Assembly: GCA_030602885.1 (NCBI GenBank)
Contig: JAUVYV010000017.1
Location: 1 to 64,000 of the forward strand
Length of the DNA stretch: 64,000 nt
Source: Phycisphaerales bacterium
GTDB taxonomy: Bacteria > Planctomycetota > Phycisphaerae > Sedimentisphaerales > Anaerobacaceae
Direction: 5' to 3'
The notes under the pieces were generated by a model. The model was not told the origin of the DNA and searched no databases. It saw only the letters and a program-made list of their open reading frames with translations. The position numbers were made by a program, and so were the translations under genes. Of this stretch, positions 44,895-54,984 are shown one piece after another (position 1 is the first letter of the stretch; every line of letters begins with the position of its first letter).

Positions 44895-46406
44895 TTATTC
44901 CTCCAATCGCTCCTCAGGTGCCACTTTCCAGCGTCGCATTGATATAAGCACACCTGCGAACAACGTCGCTACAAGCCAGTCCCTGCCTAAAAGAACAAGC
45001 GAGAGAACCGGATACCCCTCATAAGCCGCGCTAAATTCCTTGATTAGCGAGTTCACAAGCAGCACTATCAGAACCGTCGGAATCACCAGCTTCACCGAAT
45101 AGTCCCACCACCACGATATCTTCGTGCTCGAAGCGTGGTCGATGTGCTCGCGAAGTCTCTTTGTCTTATAAACCCAACCCAACAGAATACACTCCAGAAG
45201 GCCGGCCAGCACAAGACCGTAATGGTTGACGAAATGGTCAACTATATCAATCCAGAAGAGCCCCCCCTGAGTCGTAAAGATTATGCTTCCCACAAAACCC
45301 GCTGTACAAAGGATTGAGACAATCGCTCCCCGCGAATAATGAAACTTGTCCACAATCCCCGACGTAAACGCCTCGATAATCGATATCGCCGATGACAGCC
45401 CCGCGATCACCAGGCTCGCGAAAAACAACATCCCGAAGATACCTGCAAACGAAGGCAGCAGGCTGATTGCCTTCGGAAACGCCACAAACGCCAAGCCGAT
45501 CCCCTTCGTCACAACCTCATCAACCGGCTGGCTCGTTTTGTTCGCCATATAGCCCAATATCGCAAACACCCCTAAACCCACGAAGACCGAGAAAATACAG
45601 TTGACCAGACTGATCACCACCGAGTCTCTCACTATCTCGCTCTTCCGCGGCAGATAAGACGCATAGGCGATCATTATCCCGAATGCCAAGCTCAGCGTGA
45701 AAAATATCTGCGAAAATGCGTCTATCCATACACCCACGTCCGCAAGACGACTGAAATCCGGACGCAGGTACACGGCAAGCCCTTCCCTCGCACCCTCAAG
45801 ACGAACGCTCCAGAATACCAGTATACCCATCAGAACAAACAACAGCGGCATGAAAAACTTGTTCGCACGCTCCAAACCCTTCTCCACACCAAGGTACACT
45901 ATGAACCAGCTCGAAAACCACACCACCGCCAAACCAAATAGTATCGGCGTCCGAACGTCGCCTATCTCGAAAGGCGAACCGCTCTTCATCAAAAACTCGG
46001 AGAAAAAAAACTTATCAGGGTCGTCTCCCCACCCAAGGTTGAATGACAGGAAAAAGAAATTCAGACACCACGAGATAATAACCGTATAGTAGAGCATAAT
46101 CCCGAACATCACAAACATGAGCTGCCACCAGCCCACCCACTCCCAACGCCTGCTGACCATCGCGTAAGATGCCGGCGCCGAACCCCTCATCTTGTGCCCC
46201 AATCCCACCTCCAGAATCATCAGCGGTATCCCTACCACCAGCAGCGCAAGAAAATACGGAATCAAAAATGCCCCGCCCCCATTCTTGTAACACAGATACG
46301 GAAACCTCCATATATTGCCCAACCCGACCGCCGAGCCAATCGCCGCAAGAAGAAAACCTATATGTGTCTTCCATTGAGGCCGGTGATGAGCCAACTGTAT
46401 TGCCAT
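44895..46406 (-). CDS. Sodium:neurotransmitter symporter-family transporter
   Basis: From ATG 46406 (GAAGGGGAC upstream) the protein has 503 residues and about 11-12 membrane segments. The signature is AAIGSAVGLGNIWRFPYLC, with the unwound first helix that binds sodium and substrate, and NGGGAFLIPYFLALL. Bacterial members (LeuT, MhsT, TnaT) import amino acids with Na+. The C-terminus ends ERLEE in the cytoplasm. TTG 46421 is an alternative start. It stands alone, so its substrate is not shown by context. Confidence 0.93.
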   Translation of the reverse strand: MAIQLAHHRPQWKTHIGFLLAAIGSAVGLGNIWRFPYLCYKNGGGAFLIPYFLALLVVGIPLMILEVGLGHKMRGSAPASYAMVSRRWEWVGWWQLMFVMFGIMLYYTVIISWCLNFFFLSFNLGWGDDPDKFFFSEFLMKSGSPFEIGDVRTPILFGLAVVWFSSWFIVYLGVEKGLERANKFFMPLLFVLMGILVFWSVRLEGAREGLAVYLRPDFSRLADVGVWIDAFSQIFFTLSLAFGIMIAYASYLPRKSEIVRDSVVISLVNCIFSVFVGLGVFAILGYMANKTSQPVDEVVTKGIGLAFVAFPKAISLLPSFAGIFGMLFFASLVIAGLSSAISIIEAFTSGIVDKFHYSRGAIVSILCTAGFVGSIIFTTQGGLFWIDIVDHFVNHYGLVLAGLLECILLGWVYKTKRLREHIDHASSTKISWWWDYSVKLVIPTVLIVLLVNSLIKEFSAAYEGYPVLSLVLLGRDWLVATLFAGVLISMRRWKVAPEERLEE

Positions 46407-46440
46407 ATTTGTCCCCTTCAAAACAATCCCGACAACTGAC

Positions 46441-46515
46441 GGTACACCCGTGACACGGGCATCTTGCCCGTGTATCTCATACCCACCTGTGGCACGGCCA
46501 TCCTGGCCATGAATC
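46441..46515. repeat. GRDARAT-type repeat between genes
   Basis: Units with cgtgacacgggcatcttgcccgtg and tggcacggccatcctggccatga lie between the symporter and amidohydrolase genes. Each has a short palindrome (cgggca/tgcccg, ggcca/tggcc). On the opposite strand they match the units inside valS at 8335-8385. Confidence 0.72.
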
Positions 46516-46550
46516 CACCGACATTGCCCCCTTGAATCCGAGTTCCTTAC

Positions 46551-47330
46551 TTAGTGCTCAATCCCCAGCAGCTTCAGCGTGTCACGCTCGATAACACCGC
46601 GGATCGCCCCGCGAGGAACCGTCGGCAGATTCGCCTCCCCCAAAAGCTTGTTGAACCCCAGCAGTGTCTCCATGCACTCACCTGCACTCGCAGCAGGAAA
46701 ACCGCTCCCGAACAAAAGCTTGTCCATCACTCCCTGCTCATACGCACCAACAACCACATTATACACCTGCCAAACCTTACCCGGTCTCACTGTCAAATCC
46801 GCGTAAACATTCTTGTGTTTCCCCACAAGCCATAACGTCTGCTCAAAAAACGGCATCCCCATACTGCCGACCACAATCTTTAACCCCCCGAACGTCCTCG
46901 CCACCTCGTCCAGCAGATACGGCTGTGAATATTCCAGAACTCCCTCGGCACCGGACGCTGTATTATGAAAAAACACCGGCAGACCAAGCTCCTCCGCCGT
47001 CTCATACAAACGCATCGCCCTGCTGTGCGCCGGATGAAAACCGCACCGGCAGCAGTACAAAACCACACCCTTCAATCCCAGTTTCTCTCGCAAGGCGCCT
47101 ATACTCTTCACACCCACCGCATCCTCCGTCGGCTCAACCACCCCAAAGCCGACCATCTTCTCGGTGTGCCTCCCAACGTATTCACTCACGACCCTGTTGG
47201 CTTCCTCGCCGCTGACACCCCCAAATGGCAGCACCACCGACATATCAACCGGCTCCGTCGCCTCTAAATACGCCGATTCATCAAACTCTTCCACCTTACA
47301 ACTGATATGCGTATGGCAGTCTACTATCAT
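46551..47330 (-). CDS. Amidohydrolase 2 family protein
   Basis: The 259-residue protein has the metallo-dependent hydrolase start DCHTHIS (HxH metal site), GVVLYCCRCGFHPAHSR near residue 90, LPVFFHNTASG with a conserved His in the middle, and FGSGFPAASAG near the C-terminus where family members carry an Asp. This is the COG2159 type of TIM-barrel hydrolase or decarboxylase. The Asp position reading GSGFP instead of GSDxP makes a full metal centre uncertain. The substrate is unknown. It has no signal peptide and is likely cytoplasmic. Confidence 0.83.
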   Translation of the reverse strand: MIVDCHTHISCKVEEFDESAYLEATEPVDMSVVLPFGGVSGEEANRVVSEYVGRHTEKMVGFGVVEPTEDAVGVKSIGALREKLGLKGVVLYCCRCGFHPAHSRAMRLYETAEELGLPVFFHNTASGAEGVLEYSQPYLLDEVARTFGGLKIVVGSMGMPFFEQTLWLVGKHKNVYADLTVRPGKVWQVYNVVVGAYEQGVMDKLLFGSGFPAASAGECMETLLGFNKLLGEANLPTVPRGAIRGVIERDTLKLLGIEH

Positions 47331-47601
47331 TCCATGACCCCTTTAAATCCTTTTAGCCCTGCTCTCTCATACGCTACACACCCAAAAATCCACCGTCAAG
47401 AACATTTATTGCGCCCCTCTCACGTCCGCCTCACAACAAAAACCCCTTCCTTGACCTGGCAACAATCCAAATATAAGATATTACCATCAGCATTGCCTTT
47501 GTCGCAACGGAGACGAAAACACCGGAGACTCGATAGTCTGACATTTTGAATTTCGCTGTGTAATTTTGCATTTTGATTTTTGCCTTTTGATTTGGAGTAC
47601 T

Positions 47602-48021
47602 ATGGATTGCCCGGCCTGTAAAAACGCAATGATTACCCTTGAGCTCACCGAGGTCGAAATCGACTACTGCACCGATTGCTCCGGCATCTGGCTCGACGCC
47701 GGCGAGCTTGAACAACTCCTCGGCCACGCCGACAAATCAAAACAGCTAATCAGTTCCTTTCGGCTTGACCCAACCTGCACCGAAAAGCCCCGAAAATGCC
47801 CCATCTGCGACAGGAAAATGGAAAAGGTCCTCGTCGGCACTGACAAACCCGTCCTTTTGATAGACCGATGCCGCCGAGGCGACGGACTCTGGTTCGACGC
47901 CGGCGAGCTCCAAAACATCATCGACCGTGCCCGTCTCGATCCCGAAAACAAAATCAAAAAACTACTCGCCGACATGTTCGGCCGCGACCGAAACACAAAA
48001 CAAATGGAGCAGAACGAATAA
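47602..48021 (+). CDS. Double zinc-ribbon (zf-TFIIB) protein
   Basis: From ATG 47602 (GGAG upstream) the protein has 139 residues with two copies of the zf-TFIIB-type ribbon. Copy one is CPACKNA ... YCTDCSGIWLDAGELEQLL, copy two is CPICDRK ... DRCRRGDGLWFDAGELQNII; in copy two the last Cys is replaced (CRRGD), so that ribbon may not bind zinc fully. Small proteins of this sort occur widely and may aid assembly of other proteins; the function is not established. The AT-rich lead before the start holds ttttgcattttgatttttgc-type units. GalM follows after two bases. Confidence 0.86.
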   Translation: MDCPACKNAMITLELTEVEIDYCTDCSGIWLDAGELEQLLGHADKSKQLISSFRLDPTCTEKPRKCPICDRKMEKVLVGTDKPVLLIDRCRRGDGLWFDAGELQNIIDRARLDPENKIKKLLADMFGRDRNTKQMEQNE

Positions 48022-48023
48022 AA

Positions 48024-49151
48024 ATGCAATCCGGATATCCCACAATACTTCCCATTCTCGCAGCACTGTGCATTCTCGCCTGTACTTCGCCCATCACTTA
48101 CGGAGACAAAAAAATGACCATCGAAAAGCAAGATTTTGGAAAAATTCACCGCCCCCAGGGCGTCTATCTCTATACCATGACCAACAAAAACGGACTCATA
48201 GCGAAAGTAACCGACTACGGCGCTATCCTCACCGAGCTGCACGTTCCCGACCGCGATGGCAACCTCGCCGACGTTGTCCTCGGCTACCCAAACCTCGAAG
48301 GCTACGTCGGCGACGGCTGGAAAATGGGCGCCACCGTCGGACGCTACGCCAACCGTATCTCAAACGCTTCTTTCACAATCGACGGCACCGAATACAAAAT
48401 CACAACAAACCTCGGGAAAGACCACATCCACGGCGGAAAAAAGGGCTTCGACGACCAAATCTGGAATGCCGAGCCAATCGAATCCGACAACGCCGTAGCC
48501 GTCAAATTCTCCTACACAAGCCCCAACGGCGAAGAGGGCTTCCCAGGCAAACTCGATGTCACCGTCACCTACACACTCACAAATGACAACGAATTGAAAA
48601 TCGACTACGAAGCAACTACCGATAAATCCACCGTCGTCAACCTCACCAACCACAGCTACTTCAACCTCGCCGGCCACGACAACGGCCACATCCTCGACCA
48701 CGTCCTCACCATTAACGCCGAAACCTACACCGACGCCGACGACCGACGATTCCCAACAGGCCAAATAAAATCCGTCAAGGATACGCCCATTGACTTCACA
48801 AAACCTGTGCCCATCGGCGCACGAATCAAGCAAGCAGGTGGAATCTACGACCACAACTACTGCATAACCGACGCCGATGGCTCGGTCAAGCTCGCCGCAC
48901 GCGTCACCGAACCAAAGTCAGGCAGAGTAATGGAACTCTATACAACCCAGCCCGGCGTCCAGCTCTTTACCCCCAACTACTCGGGCTCCATGAAAGGAAA
49001 AGACAACACCTCATACACCGGCTACGCCGCATTCTGCCTCGAAACGCAGCACTACCCCGATTCACCAAATAAGCCCAACTTCCCTTCGACAATACTACGA
49101 CCCGGCGAGCAATACAAACACACAGCCGTTTTCAAATTCTCAATCGAGTAA
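48024..49151 (+). CDS. galM: Aldose 1-epimerase (galactose mutarotase), lipoprotein
   Basis: The enzyme interconverts alpha and beta aldoses. The 375-residue protein starts at ATG 48024, has a signal sequence with lipobox ILAC, and the mutarotase motifs ATVGRYANRISN, LTNHSYFNLAG (catalytic His region) and DHNYCI; the catalytic Glu lies in FCLETQHYPDSPN. Lipid anchoring means it works in the envelope on sugars entering the cell, unlike the cytoplasmic GalM of E. coli. It starts two bases after the zinc-ribbon gene stop and is followed by another lipoprotein with a related fold. Confidence 0.93.
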   Translation: MQSGYPTILPILAALCILACTSPITYGDKKMTIEKQDFGKIHRPQGVYLYTMTNKNGLIAKVTDYGAILTELHVPDRDGNLADVVLGYPNLEGYVGDGWKMGATVGRYANRISNASFTIDGTEYKITTNLGKDHIHGGKKGFDDQIWNAEPIESDNAVAVKFSYTSPNGEEGFPGKLDVTVTYTLTNDNELKIDYEATTDKSTVVNLTNHSYFNLAGHDNGHILDHVLTINAETYTDADDRRFPTGQIKSVKDTPIDFTKPVPIGARIKQAGGIYDHNYCITDADGSVKLAARVTEPKSGRVMELYTTQPGVQLFTPNYSGSMKGKDNTSYTGYAAFCLETQHYPDSPNKPNFPSTILRPGEQYKHTAVFKFSIE

Positions 49152-49188
49152 ATAAAGAAAATGAAAAAATACTGGAAGGTAACTGATT

Positions 49189-50403
49189 ATGAAAATCTGC
49201 CCGACACTTATCACACTATCTTTCTTGACCGTTATGGGATGCTCACAGACTAATAATAAGATAGCGACTTTCGGCGAGGACCTTGCCTTCCTCGAGAAGC
49301 ACACCGACTGCATCGTCCTCTCAGACCCTAACGGTATGGCACGGCTCGCCATCGTCCCCGAATACCAGGGCCGCGTCATGACATCCACCGCCAAAGGCCT
49401 CGACGGAATGAGCTTCGGCTGGATCAACAAGAAGCTCATCGAATCGGGCAAAACTCAAAAACACATCAACGCCTATGGCGGCGAAGAACGCTTCTGGATG
49501 GGCCCCGAAGGCGGACAGTTCGCTATCTACTTCCCCGAAGGTGCGCCTTTCGAGTTCGAACACTGGCAGGTCCCGCCTGTCATCGATACCGAACCATTCG
49601 ACCTCGTATCCAAAACAGACAACATCGCTGTTTTCACAAAGACCGCTTCTCTGACTAACTGGTCCGGCACAAAGTTTGACATTCGAATTGACCGCGACAT
49701 ACGACTGCTCAGCAGCGGCGATGCAGCCGGCAAGCTCGGCATAGACATTCCCGCTTCGGTCAGCCCGGTCGTCTATGAAACCGTCAGCAAAATCACCAAC
49801 AAAGGCGATAAGCCCTGGAAAAAACAAACGGGCTTGCTCTCAATCTGGATTCTCAGCATGTTCAATCCCTCCGACCGAACCACGGTCGTAATCCCCTTCA
49901 ACCCTTGCCGCGAAGACGCTCTCGGCCCGATAGTAAATGACACTTACTTCGGCAAGGTGCCCGCCGACAGACTTGTCGTCAAAGAAAAAATCCTTTTCTT
50001 CAAGGCCGACGGAAAGTACCGAAGCAAGATTGGCCTGTCCCCTTACAGGGCCAAGCCAATCCTCGGCAGCTACGACGCAGCCAACAAGGTACTAACGCTC
50101 GTCCAGTACACAAAACCCAAAGGGATCACAGACTACGTCAACTCAATGTGGCAGATGCAGGACAAACCCTTTTCCGGTGACGTCGTAAATTCCTACAATG
50201 ACGGCCCCGTCAACCCAGGGGAAAAACCTATGGGCCCGTTCTACGAGCTCGAAAGCTCCTCGCCTGCTCTCGAACTCGCGCCCGGCCAATCCGTCTCGCA
50301 CATCCATCGCGTCTTCCACTTCGTCGGACCCGAACCTGAACTCGACAAAATCGCAGCAGCAACACTGAACGTCACACTCGAAGAAATCAAAAATGCCTTA
50401 TAG
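49189..50403 (+). CDS. Lipoprotein of the DUF6786 type, probable mutarotase-like fold
   Basis: The 404-residue protein has a signal sequence with lipobox VMGCS. The mature part has HINAYGGEERFWMGPEGGQF, PFEFEHWQVPP, and near the C-terminus SHIHRVFHFVG. I associate this pattern with the DUF6786 family of planctomycetes and Bacteroidetes, which has a galactose mutarotase-like supersandwich. No enzyme activity is established. It lies 37 bases after galM and likely shares its transcript. Confidence 0.78.
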   Translation: MKICPTLITLSFLTVMGCSQTNNKIATFGEDLAFLEKHTDCIVLSDPNGMARLAIVPEYQGRVMTSTAKGLDGMSFGWINKKLIESGKTQKHINAYGGEERFWMGPEGGQFAIYFPEGAPFEFEHWQVPPVIDTEPFDLVSKTDNIAVFTKTASLTNWSGTKFDIRIDRDIRLLSSGDAAGKLGIDIPASVSPVVYETVSKITNKGDKPWKKQTGLLSIWILSMFNPSDRTTVVIPFNPCREDALGPIVNDTYFGKVPADRLVVKEKILFFKADGKYRSKIGLSPYRAKPILGSYDAANKVLTLVQYTKPKGITDYVNSMWQMQDKPFSGDVVNSYNDGPVNPGEKPMGPFYELESSSPALELAPGQSVSHIHRVFHFVGPEPELDKIAAATLNVTLEEIKNAL

Positions 50404-50446
50404 AACGCTGTTCGCAAAATAATACAGAAAGCAAAGGAGATAAATT

Positions 50447-51019
50447 ATGGGCACAACACTTATCACCCTGATCGTCATTCTGGTTCTGGCGGTAATCCTG
50501 GTGGCCTCCATCATCGGAATCTACAACGCACTCGTCCGCTTCCGCAACCAGGTCGATAACGCCTGGTCACAGATTGACGTCCAGTTGAAACGCCGACACG
50601 ACCTCATCCCCAACCTCGTCGAGACCGCAAAGGGTTACATGAAGCATGAACGAGGCACTCTCGAAGCCGTCACCAACGCCAGAGCCGCCGCTATGGGAGC
50701 TAAAGGCGTTGCCGGCGCCGCAAAAGCCGAAGGCGCCCTCGGTGAAGCGCTCAGCAAGTTCATGCTCGTTGTCGAAAACTATCCCGACCTCAAGGCCAAC
50801 ACCAACTTCCTCCAGGTACAGGAAGAGCTCACCAGCACGGAAAACAAGATCGCCTTCTCGAGACAGGCTTACAACGACCAGGTACTCTTTTTCAACAACA
50901 AGATTCAGATGTTCCCCTCGAACATCATCGCCGGCATGTTCGTCTTCACAAAACGCGACTTCTTCGAAATCGAAGCCCCCGCCGAACGCGAAGTACCAAA
51001 AGTCGATTTCAGCTCGTAA
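50447..51019 (+). CDS. LemA family protein
   Basis: The 190-residue protein has one N-terminal membrane segment ([23 protein letters not shown]) and the conserved LemA core: [58 protein letters not shown] and [10 protein letters not shown]. LemA proteins are helical and face the periplasm or outside; in many bacteria lemA lies next to an M48 protease gene, as seen here two genes later. AAAGGAG precedes the ATG. Exact role unknown. Confidence 0.93.
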   Translation: MGTTLITLIVILVLAVILVASIIGIYNALVRFRNQVDNAWSQIDVQLKRRHDLIPNLVETAKGYMKHERGTLEAVTNARAAAMGAKGVAGAAKAEGALGEALSKFMLVVENYPDLKANTNFLQVQEELTSTENKIAFSRQAYNDQVLFFNNKIQMFPSNIIAGMFVFTKRDFFEIEAPAEREVPKVDFSS

Positions 51020-51040
51020 CCTCTGTCTGGGCCGATTGCC

Positions 51041-53392
51041 ATGACCGAAAGGATACTTCCATCGGTAATACTTATTGTGCTGCTGCTGACATTCTGCGGC
51101 TGCGTTCAGCTACAGAAAACAAGCCCTTCATTTGTCGGCGCCTGGCCCGCCGACATCGAACGCACCTGGGTAGGCCCCGAATACTGGGCCAACCGCCTCC
51201 AGGATTGGCAAATCTCAAAAGGCCGACTCGAATGCCTCGAAGCACGCCCCGAAAAGCCAATGCGAACCGTGCACCTGCTCACCCGCCGCCTCGCCGAAAA
51301 CGATGGTGACATCCGGTTGACTGTGAAAACGGGTTTGATTGAACCCCAGGACCACCAACCCCCGGACGCCGCAGCCGGATTTCTCATCGGCGCAGGGGCT
51401 AAACTCGACTACCGCGCCGCCGCCCTCGTCCACCACAGCCCAAATACCGGCGGCGGCCTCTTTGCCGGCGTCAAAACCGACGGCACCCTCTTCATCGCAG
51501 ACTTCAGCAAAAAACAATCTCCGATAGGCGCCGTCCTCGCAGAATCAAAAAAAATCACAAAGCTCCCAAAACAGTTCGGTCTTTCACTCCTCGCAACACC
51601 AAAAGACAACCGCTACATATTGAGACTTGACCTGCTCGACCGCCAATCCCACAAGCAGCTCGACACCCTCACACTCGATGATATCGACCCCGGACGCCTC
51701 ATCGGCAGTATCGCCCTCGTCTCACACCCCGGCTCAAAAAATCCCACCGCACGTTTCTGGTTCCAGGAATGGGGCGTCGCCGGTTCAAAACTCGAAGACC
51801 ACCCCGAAAGAACCGCAGGCCCTATCCTCTCCGCCCAGCACACCCTCAGCAGAAATACTCTAAAACTCACCGCTCAGATGATGCCGCTCGGCAAAAAAGA
51901 CAACCAGACCGTCACCCTCACCTTTGAACAAGCCGGCCGGCCAAACGCCGTCGCCACCAACATTATTGTCCCCGGCTACACCGCCACATTCAAAGTTGAA
52001 GACTGGGACGACACAAAAGACACACCCTACTCGATCGTATATTACCTCAAGCAGCCCGATGGCTATTCCAAACGCTACACCTATTCCGGCACCGTCAGAC
52101 ACAACCCAATAGACAAAGACACAATCACCGTCGCCGGCTTCACCGGAAACCACAACCTGAAACACCCCGGCGTCGAACGCGGAATCCCATGGACCCACGC
52201 CGGCATCTGGTTCCCCCATAACGATGTCGTTACCAACGTCGCCAAACACAGACCCGACCTGCTCTTCTTCTCCGGTGACCAGGTTTACGAAGGCGCAAGC
52301 CCAACCCGACCAGAACCTTTCCCAACGGAAATCGGACAGCTCGACTACCTCTACAAGTGGTACCTCTGGTGCTGGGCCTTCCGTGACCTCGCACGTGACA
52401 TACCTTGCGTCTGTATCCCCGACGACCACGACGTCTTCCAGGGCAACCTCTTCGGATGCTCAGGACGGCTCGCACCGAAAAGCTGGCACGACGGTGGTTA
52501 CAAATGGCCCGCTGAAACCATCAATATGGTAGAGAGAACACAGACCTCGCATCTGCCCGACCCCTACGACCCTACACCCGTCCAGAGAGGCATCGGAGTC
52601 TATTATTGCTCAATGAATTACGGCTCCGTCAGCTTCGCAATCGTCGAAGACAGAAAATTCAAAGGCGACTACAACCTCGTCCCCGGCGCCCTCATTGAGG
52701 ATGCGCACATTGTCACGCCCTACTACTCCGTCGAAAATGCCGACGTCCCCGGCGTACCACTCCTCGGCCAAAGACAGCTTGACTTCCTCGACAACTGGAC
52801 CGCCGATTGGTCAAACCACGCTGTGTTCAAAGTCCTCCTCTCCCAGACCATTTTCTGTAACCTCCAGACCCGCGACACTTACCACGACAAGCTCGACCGA
52901 GACCTCGACTCAAACGGCTGGCCTCAGTCCGCCCGTAACAGGGCTCTGCGCATACTTCGCAAGGCCAACGTCTTCCACCTCGCCGGAGACCAGCACCTCG
53001 CTTCAATCGTACACCACGGCGCCGACGACTGGGATGACTCTATATGGTCCTTCTGCGTCCCCTCAATCGCAAACTTCTACCCCCGCTCATGGCTGCCACC
53101 CCAACCCGGCGGCAATCATCAGCTCGGTATGCCGCCTTACACGGGCCAATACAAAGACGGCTTCGGCAACCACATCACCGTCTGGGCAGCAGCAAACCCG
53201 AACGACCCAACAGGAAAGGAACCGAGAGCATTGCACGACAATATGCCCGGCTACGGTATAGTAAAGCTCAACAAGTCTGACAGAACTATCACAATGGAAT
53301 GCTGGCCGCGATACGCTGACCCTGCCGACCCCAACACCGGCTCCCAGTATCCCGGCTGGCCAAAAACGATCAAGCTCGGAGAGAATCGTTGA
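51041..53392 (+). CDS. PhoD-like metallophosphatase lipoprotein
   Basis: The 783-residue protein has a lipobox FCGC, a beta-rich N-terminal half, and from about residue 360 a calcineurin-like phosphatase domain of the alkaline phosphatase D family: DLLFFSGDQVYEG, IPDDHDVFQGN (GD...DDHD metal ligands), HLAGDQHLASIVHHG. PhoD-type enzymes use Fe/Ca to hydrolyse phosphodiesters outside the cytoplasm. The ends suggest a lipid-anchored enzyme in the envelope. It is sandwiched between lemA and M48 protease genes, with gaps of 21 and 4 bases, so the three are one transcript. Confidence 0.88.
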   Translation: MTERILPSVILIVLLLTFCGCVQLQKTSPSFVGAWPADIERTWVGPEYWANRLQDWQISKGRLECLEARPEKPMRTVHLLTRRLAENDGDIRLTVKTGLIEPQDHQPPDAAAGFLIGAGAKLDYRAAALVHHSPNTGGGLFAGVKTDGTLFIADFSKKQSPIGAVLAESKKITKLPKQFGLSLLATPKDNRYILRLDLLDRQSHKQLDTLTLDDIDPGRLIGSIALVSHPGSKNPTARFWFQEWGVAGSKLEDHPERTAGPILSAQHTLSRNTLKLTAQMMPLGKKDNQTVTLTFEQAGRPNAVATNIIVPGYTATFKVEDWDDTKDTPYSIVYYLKQPDGYSKRYTYSGTVRHNPIDKDTITVAGFTGNHNLKHPGVERGIPWTHAGIWFPHNDVVTNVAKHRPDLLFFSGDQVYEGASPTRPEPFPTEIGQLDYLYKWYLWCWAFRDLARDIPCVCIPDDHDVFQGNLFGCSGRLAPKSWHDGGYKWPAETINMVERTQTSHLPDPYDPTPVQRGIGVYYCSMNYGSVSFAIVEDRKFKGDYNLVPGALIEDAHIVTPYYSVENADVPGVPLLGQRQLDFLDNWTADWSNHAVFKVLLSQTIFCNLQTRDTYHDKLDRDLDSNGWPQSARNRALRILRKANVFHLAGDQHLASIVHHGADDWDDSIWSFCVPSIANFYPRSWLPPQPGGNHQLGMPPYTGQYKDGFGNHITVWAAANPNDPTGKEPRALHDNMPGYGIVKLNKSDRTITMECWPRYADPADPNTGSQYPGWPKTIKLGENR

Positions 53393-53396
53393 CGCT

Positions 53397-54641
53397 ATGT
53401 GGGAACTAATCAGAGTAAACAAGAGGAATTCGATCATACTGCTCACCGTGATGGCCCTCGTCCTGCTGGCGCTCGGCTTCGTCATAGGTCTCGGCTTCAT
53501 GGGCCCGCGAGGCGGCTTCACTGGAATCATCATCGCTACCGCAGTCTGGTTCATTATGACTATCATCAGCTTCGCCGGCGGAGACCAGATACTCCTCCGC
53601 GCAAGCCGGGCAACCCCCGTCACCCACGACGTCCACCCCCAGCTCTTCAACATCGTCGAGGAAATGAAAATCGCCGCGTCCCTGCCCAAAATGCCAAAAG
53701 TCTATATCATCAACGACCCCGCCCCCAACGCCTTCGCAACGGGCAGAAGCCCCGAAACCGCCTCCGTCGCCGTCACCGCTGGCCTGCTCGCACGCCTCAA
53801 CCGTGACGAGCTGCAGGGAGTCGTCGCTCACGAAGTAAGCCACATCCTCCACCGTGACATCCTCTTCGTCACCCTCGCCGGGGTAATGCTCGGCACAATT
53901 GTCATCCTCTCCCAGATCTTCCTGCGAGGCATGTTCTACAGCTCAATGGGTTCTCGAAGAAGATATTCCTCAGGCGGCAAAGGCTCCGGCCAGGCCGCAA
54001 TCCTGCTTATCATCATCGCAATCATCGCTGCCGTCCTCGCTCCCATTATGGCGCAACTGCTCTACTTCGCACTGTCGCGAAAACGTGAATACCTCGCCGA
54101 CGCCGGTGCCGCACGCCTCACCAGATACCCCGAAGGACTCGCAAGCGCGCTGGAAAAAATAGCAAACGACCCCTCGCCCCAATTAGCCAGTGTCAACAAA
54201 GTCACCGCGCCGATGTACATCGCCAATCCCTTCAAAAAGAAAGGCACCAGAAAACTCTCAGACCTCACCAGCACCCATCCCCCAATCTCCGAACGAGTCA
54301 AAATCCTGCGCAACATGGCCCGAGGCGCCTCCTTCAAAGACTACTCCGACGCATTCACAAAAGTCACAAAGCATAGCACGGTCGTCCCCGCCGTCGCTTT
54401 CACCAAAGAAGACATCGCACTCCGCCAGGCCTCCGAACAGGCAAAGAAGAAACAAAGAACGGAAAAACAGCTCCGCCAAGTCGGTGATATTATGCGAAGG
54501 GTCAACGGCTTCGCCTTCCTCGGCTGCCTCTGCGGCCTCACTCTGAAAATCCCCCCGAACTACAAGGCGCCGTCAGTGAAGTGCCCGCGATGCAAAAGAG
54601 TTCTCGATATAAAAAAACATAGCTCAAAACCATCCAAATAG
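53397..54641 (+). CDS. M48 zinc metalloprotease, HtpX-like, with C-terminal zinc ribbon
   Basis: The 414-residue membrane protease has two N-terminal membrane segments, the zinc site VVAHEVSHILH (HExxH) near 142-150, two more segments, and REYLADAGAARL, where the third zinc ligand Glu lies. The C-terminal 60 residues include CLCGLTLKIPPNY and KCPRCKRVLDI, a zinc ribbon not present in classic HtpX. HtpX-type enzymes degrade damaged membrane proteins. Four bases separate it from the PhoD-like gene. lemA-M48 pairs are common elsewhere. Confidence 0.92.
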   Translation: MWELIRVNKRNSIILLTVMALVLLALGFVIGLGFMGPRGGFTGIIIATAVWFIMTIISFAGGDQILLRASRATPVTHDVHPQLFNIVEEMKIAASLPKMPKVYIINDPAPNAFATGRSPETASVAVTAGLLARLNRDELQGVVAHEVSHILHRDILFVTLAGVMLGTIVILSQIFLRGMFYSSMGSRRRYSSGGKGSGQAAILLIIIAIIAAVLAPIMAQLLYFALSRKREYLADAGAARLTRYPEGLASALEKIANDPSPQLASVNKVTAPMYIANPFKKKGTRKLSDLTSTHPPISERVKILRNMARGASFKDYSDAFTKVTKHSTVVPAVAFTKEDIALRQASEQAKKKQRTEKQLRQVGDIMRRVNGFAFLGCLCGLTLKIPPNYKAPSVKCPRCKRVLDIKKHSSKPSK

Positions 54642-54687
54642 TCCTGAGCTATGTTATGGGAATGTGGGAGGAGAATCTAAAAAAATA

Positions 54688-54984
54688 TCACCCTGCTTTT
54701 AGTCCGAATCGCAGATTCTCTATCAGCTTGCGATTCCTCGCCACGTCCTGCTCAATCCTGTCGAACTTCTGCCGGCAGACAAACACAAACAGCTCCTTCT
54801 CAGGCCGACCGTTCCCGCCGTTATTGCTCTCACTGCCGTTCGACTCCGTGACCTTCTGCACAATGAAATCGTTGATCAGCTCCCGCTGCTCCTTCAGCAT
54901 CCTGTGCAGCAGCTTCATCGTATCGTGAAGAACCGATACCTCACGCTCCAAAGCCAAAACCCTCTGCTGCATCGTAAGCCTCAT
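54688..54984 (-). CDS. Small coiled-coil protein of unknown function
   Basis: The 98-residue protein has two amphipathic helices: QQRVLALEREVSVLHDTMKLL at the N-terminus and KFDRIEQDVARNRKLIENL at the C-terminus, with a glycine/asparagine linker (NGSESNNGGNGR) between. The pattern predicts a coiled-coil hairpin. There is no motif for a catalytic role. It is the only minus-strand gene in a plus-strand stretch. I rate it as probably real because of its regular heptads and its matching ribosome site region (AAAGAGATG). Confidence 0.6.
   Translation of the reverse strand: MRLTMQQRVLALEREVSVLHDTMKLLHRMLKEQRELINDFIVQKVTESNGSESNNGGNGRPEKELFVFVCRQKFDRIEQDVARNRKLIENLRFGLKAG

Noticed and set aside
46441-46515. 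CRISPR repeats
   Set aside because: The units differ from each other, have no regular spacers, and match the dispersed GRDARAT-type repeat.
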